This document shows positions 33,553-33,922 of a stretch of DNA of 33,922 nt, one piece after another. The notes beneath the pieces are model-generated. The model had not been told where the DNA came from, searched no databases, and worked only from the letters and a program-made list of their open reading frames with translations. The DNA comes from Alysiella crassa DSM 2578 (GTDB lineage: Bacteria > Pseudomonadota > Gammaproteobacteria > Burkholderiales > Neisseriaceae). The position numbers and the translations under genes were made by a program. How positions within the stretch are numbered: position 1 is the first letter of the stretch; every line of letters starts with the position of its first letter. The stretch is taken from assembly GCF_000745955.1 (NCBI RefSeq), contig NZ_JQKH01000021.1, positions 1 to 33,922 on the forward strand. The letters are read 5' to 3'.

Positions 33553-33577
33553 TGGTTTTCCTTTTTCAGGCTGCCTT

Positions 33578-33922
33578 TCAGTACACGACAAAAAATCGGA
33601 CGACCTGTTTTGGGTTTGAAAAATAGTCCAAAGTTGCCATCATCAACATGGCAGCTTTGGCAAGCTGCTCTAAACCAACACGAAAAATACCTTGCGATAA
33701 ACGTTCATGAGATTTAGGATTAATCGGATTAAGCGCATGTTGCCAACGCCCAATAACATAAGCCCAAGCCAATGTAACTGCCAGAATCGCAAACAACTTT
33801 TCCATTTTAACAGGGTCAGTCATGTGCGTGGCTTCCAAGTCAAAACCGCGTTTTTTCAGGCAGCTAAACAGCATTTCAATTTGCCAGCGCTGACGGTATT
33901 TATCCAATAAATCAGCACCTTG
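33578..33922 (-). CDS. IS4-family transposase, C-terminal part (partial at edge)
   Basis: About 114 codons enter from the right edge. The IS4 signature Y-(2)-R-(3)-E-(6)-K is present in YRQRWQIEMLFSCLK, where the Glu completes the DDE triad; the two Asp residues lie beyond the edge. RGFDLEATHMTDP and an Ala-rich helix follow, as in this family. Reading continues into the terminal repeat (RFFVVY), and the TGA stop (33580-33578) lies at or just outside the IS border. The orientation is the same as the N-terminal fragment at 1-220, and both may come from one IS type. Confidence 0.85.
   Translation of the reverse strand, partial: QGADLLDKYRQRWQIEMLFSCLKKRGFDLEATHMTDPVKMEKLFAILAVTLAWAYVIGRWQHALNPINPKSHERLSQGIFRVGLEQLAKAAMLMMATLDYFSNPKQVVRFFVVY
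33581..33922 (-). mobile_element. IS4-family insertion sequence, 3' part (runs off right edge)
   Basis: The terminal sequence GTACACGACAAAAAA (33581-33595) is the inverse of that at 289-304. An uptake-like TTCAGGCTGCCT (33565-33576) sits directly outside, and the cas2-3 start is 28 bases away from the border. Only one end is in the window. Confidence 0.8.

Larger units (their letters stand above)
306..33577. repeat. Dispersed DNA uptake sequences (DUS), AGGCWGCCTGAA type
   Basis: By hand count about 45 sites match the 12-mer AGGCAGCCTGAA or AGGCTGCCTGAA on one strand, or miss it by one base. Roughly half are the 15-mer TTCAGGCAGCCTGAA or its complement, which carries both 12-mers on opposite strands. 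Examples: 306, 1106, 1739, 2075, 2798, 3886, 4001, 5073, 5107, 7820, 7930, 8168, 8300, 9918, 10523, 15646, 16140, 18210, 20555, 22179, 23724, 23786, 24326, 25683, 31060. They lie in genes and between them and support natural transformation with related DNA. Density is about one per 600 bases to 25.7 kb and about one per 2.7 kb in the cas block. Confidence 0.9.

Noticed and set aside
33553-33591. Longer N-terminus for Cas2-3
   Set aside because: The extra 13 residues come from the IS end and uptake sequence; the ATG at 33552 has a good ribosome-binding site and matches the Cas2 start.
1-33922. CRISPR array within the window
   Set aside because: I looked for regularly spaced direct repeats of about 28 bases on both sides of the cas operon and elsewhere. 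The only frequent short repeats are uptake sequences and palindromic elements, which are irregularly spaced and occur in genes.
25774-33922. Transposon-linked CRISPR system (I-F3 CAST)
   Set aside because: Cas2-3 with intact HD and helicase motifs and a separate Cas8f and Cas5f are present, and the neighbouring transposase is IS4-type, not tnsABC/tniQ. This is an ordinary I-F1 effector set.
1-33922. Circular element closing through the two IS fragments
   Set aside because: Joining the right edge to the left edge does not keep the transposase frame and would leave out its middle. The gene content is chromosomal.

Overview
The window looks like a chromosomal segment from a Neisseriaceae bacterium outside Neisseria proper (Simonsiella/Alysiella/Kingella/Conchiformibius-like). 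The main reason is some 45 copies of the DNA uptake sequence AGGCWGCCTGAA, often as the near-palindromic 15-mer TTCAGGCAGCCTGAA. Further support comes from a Correia-type element and from gene content typical of the family. Both ends lie inside copies of the same IS4-family insertion sequence in the same orientation. The piece is therefore probably an assembly contig, or a segment bounded by two IS copies.

Layout. 1-304: 5' part of an IS4-type element. 336-5065: ybeY-corC (minus), trmB, the lytic transglycosylase mltA and galE (plus). 5128-7707: a small two-TM membrane protein, then an EamA transporter followed by bioB (minus). 7708-8364: gene-free DNA holding a palindromic MITE-like repeat and hairpins. 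8365-10870: murJ and a secreted WG-repeat protein. 10963-11038: tRNA-Phe (minus). 11316-15561: a five-gene operon encoding a membrane-anchored FimV-like TPR protein, a receiver-domain protein, a conservon/MglA-type small GTPase and two roadblock-type proteins. 15765-20543: a DnaQ-like exonuclease + RecQ + UvrD fusion gene interrupted by one in-frame TAA. 20611-21765: a polyamine-binding lipoprotein (minus). 21979-22160: a Correia element nested in a second MITE. 22217-25681: gph, rnm-like PHP phosphatase, a YaeR-like VOC protein, an NlpC/P60 hydrolase and a small conserved protein. 25774-33552: a type I-F CRISPR-Cas operon (minus) in the order cas2-3, cas8f, cas5f, cas7f, cas6f. 33581-33922: 3' part of the second IS copy.

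How the genes work together. The left two thirds is mainly housekeeping: ribosome and tRNA maturation, cell-wall synthesis and turnover, biotin, polyamines and phosphoglycolate salvage. The most interesting block is the GTPase/roadblock operon. Its parts (TPR scaffold, receiver protein, COG2229-type G protein, roadblock partners) match the logic of MglA/MglB polarity modules and of Streptomyces conservons; a role in polarity or type IV pilus control is inference. The I-F operon has complete interference machinery, but no cas1 and no repeat array are visible, and an IS end lies 28 bases upstream of the cas2-3 start. The cas block is also visibly more AT-rich and nearly free of uptake sequences, which fits later acquisition.
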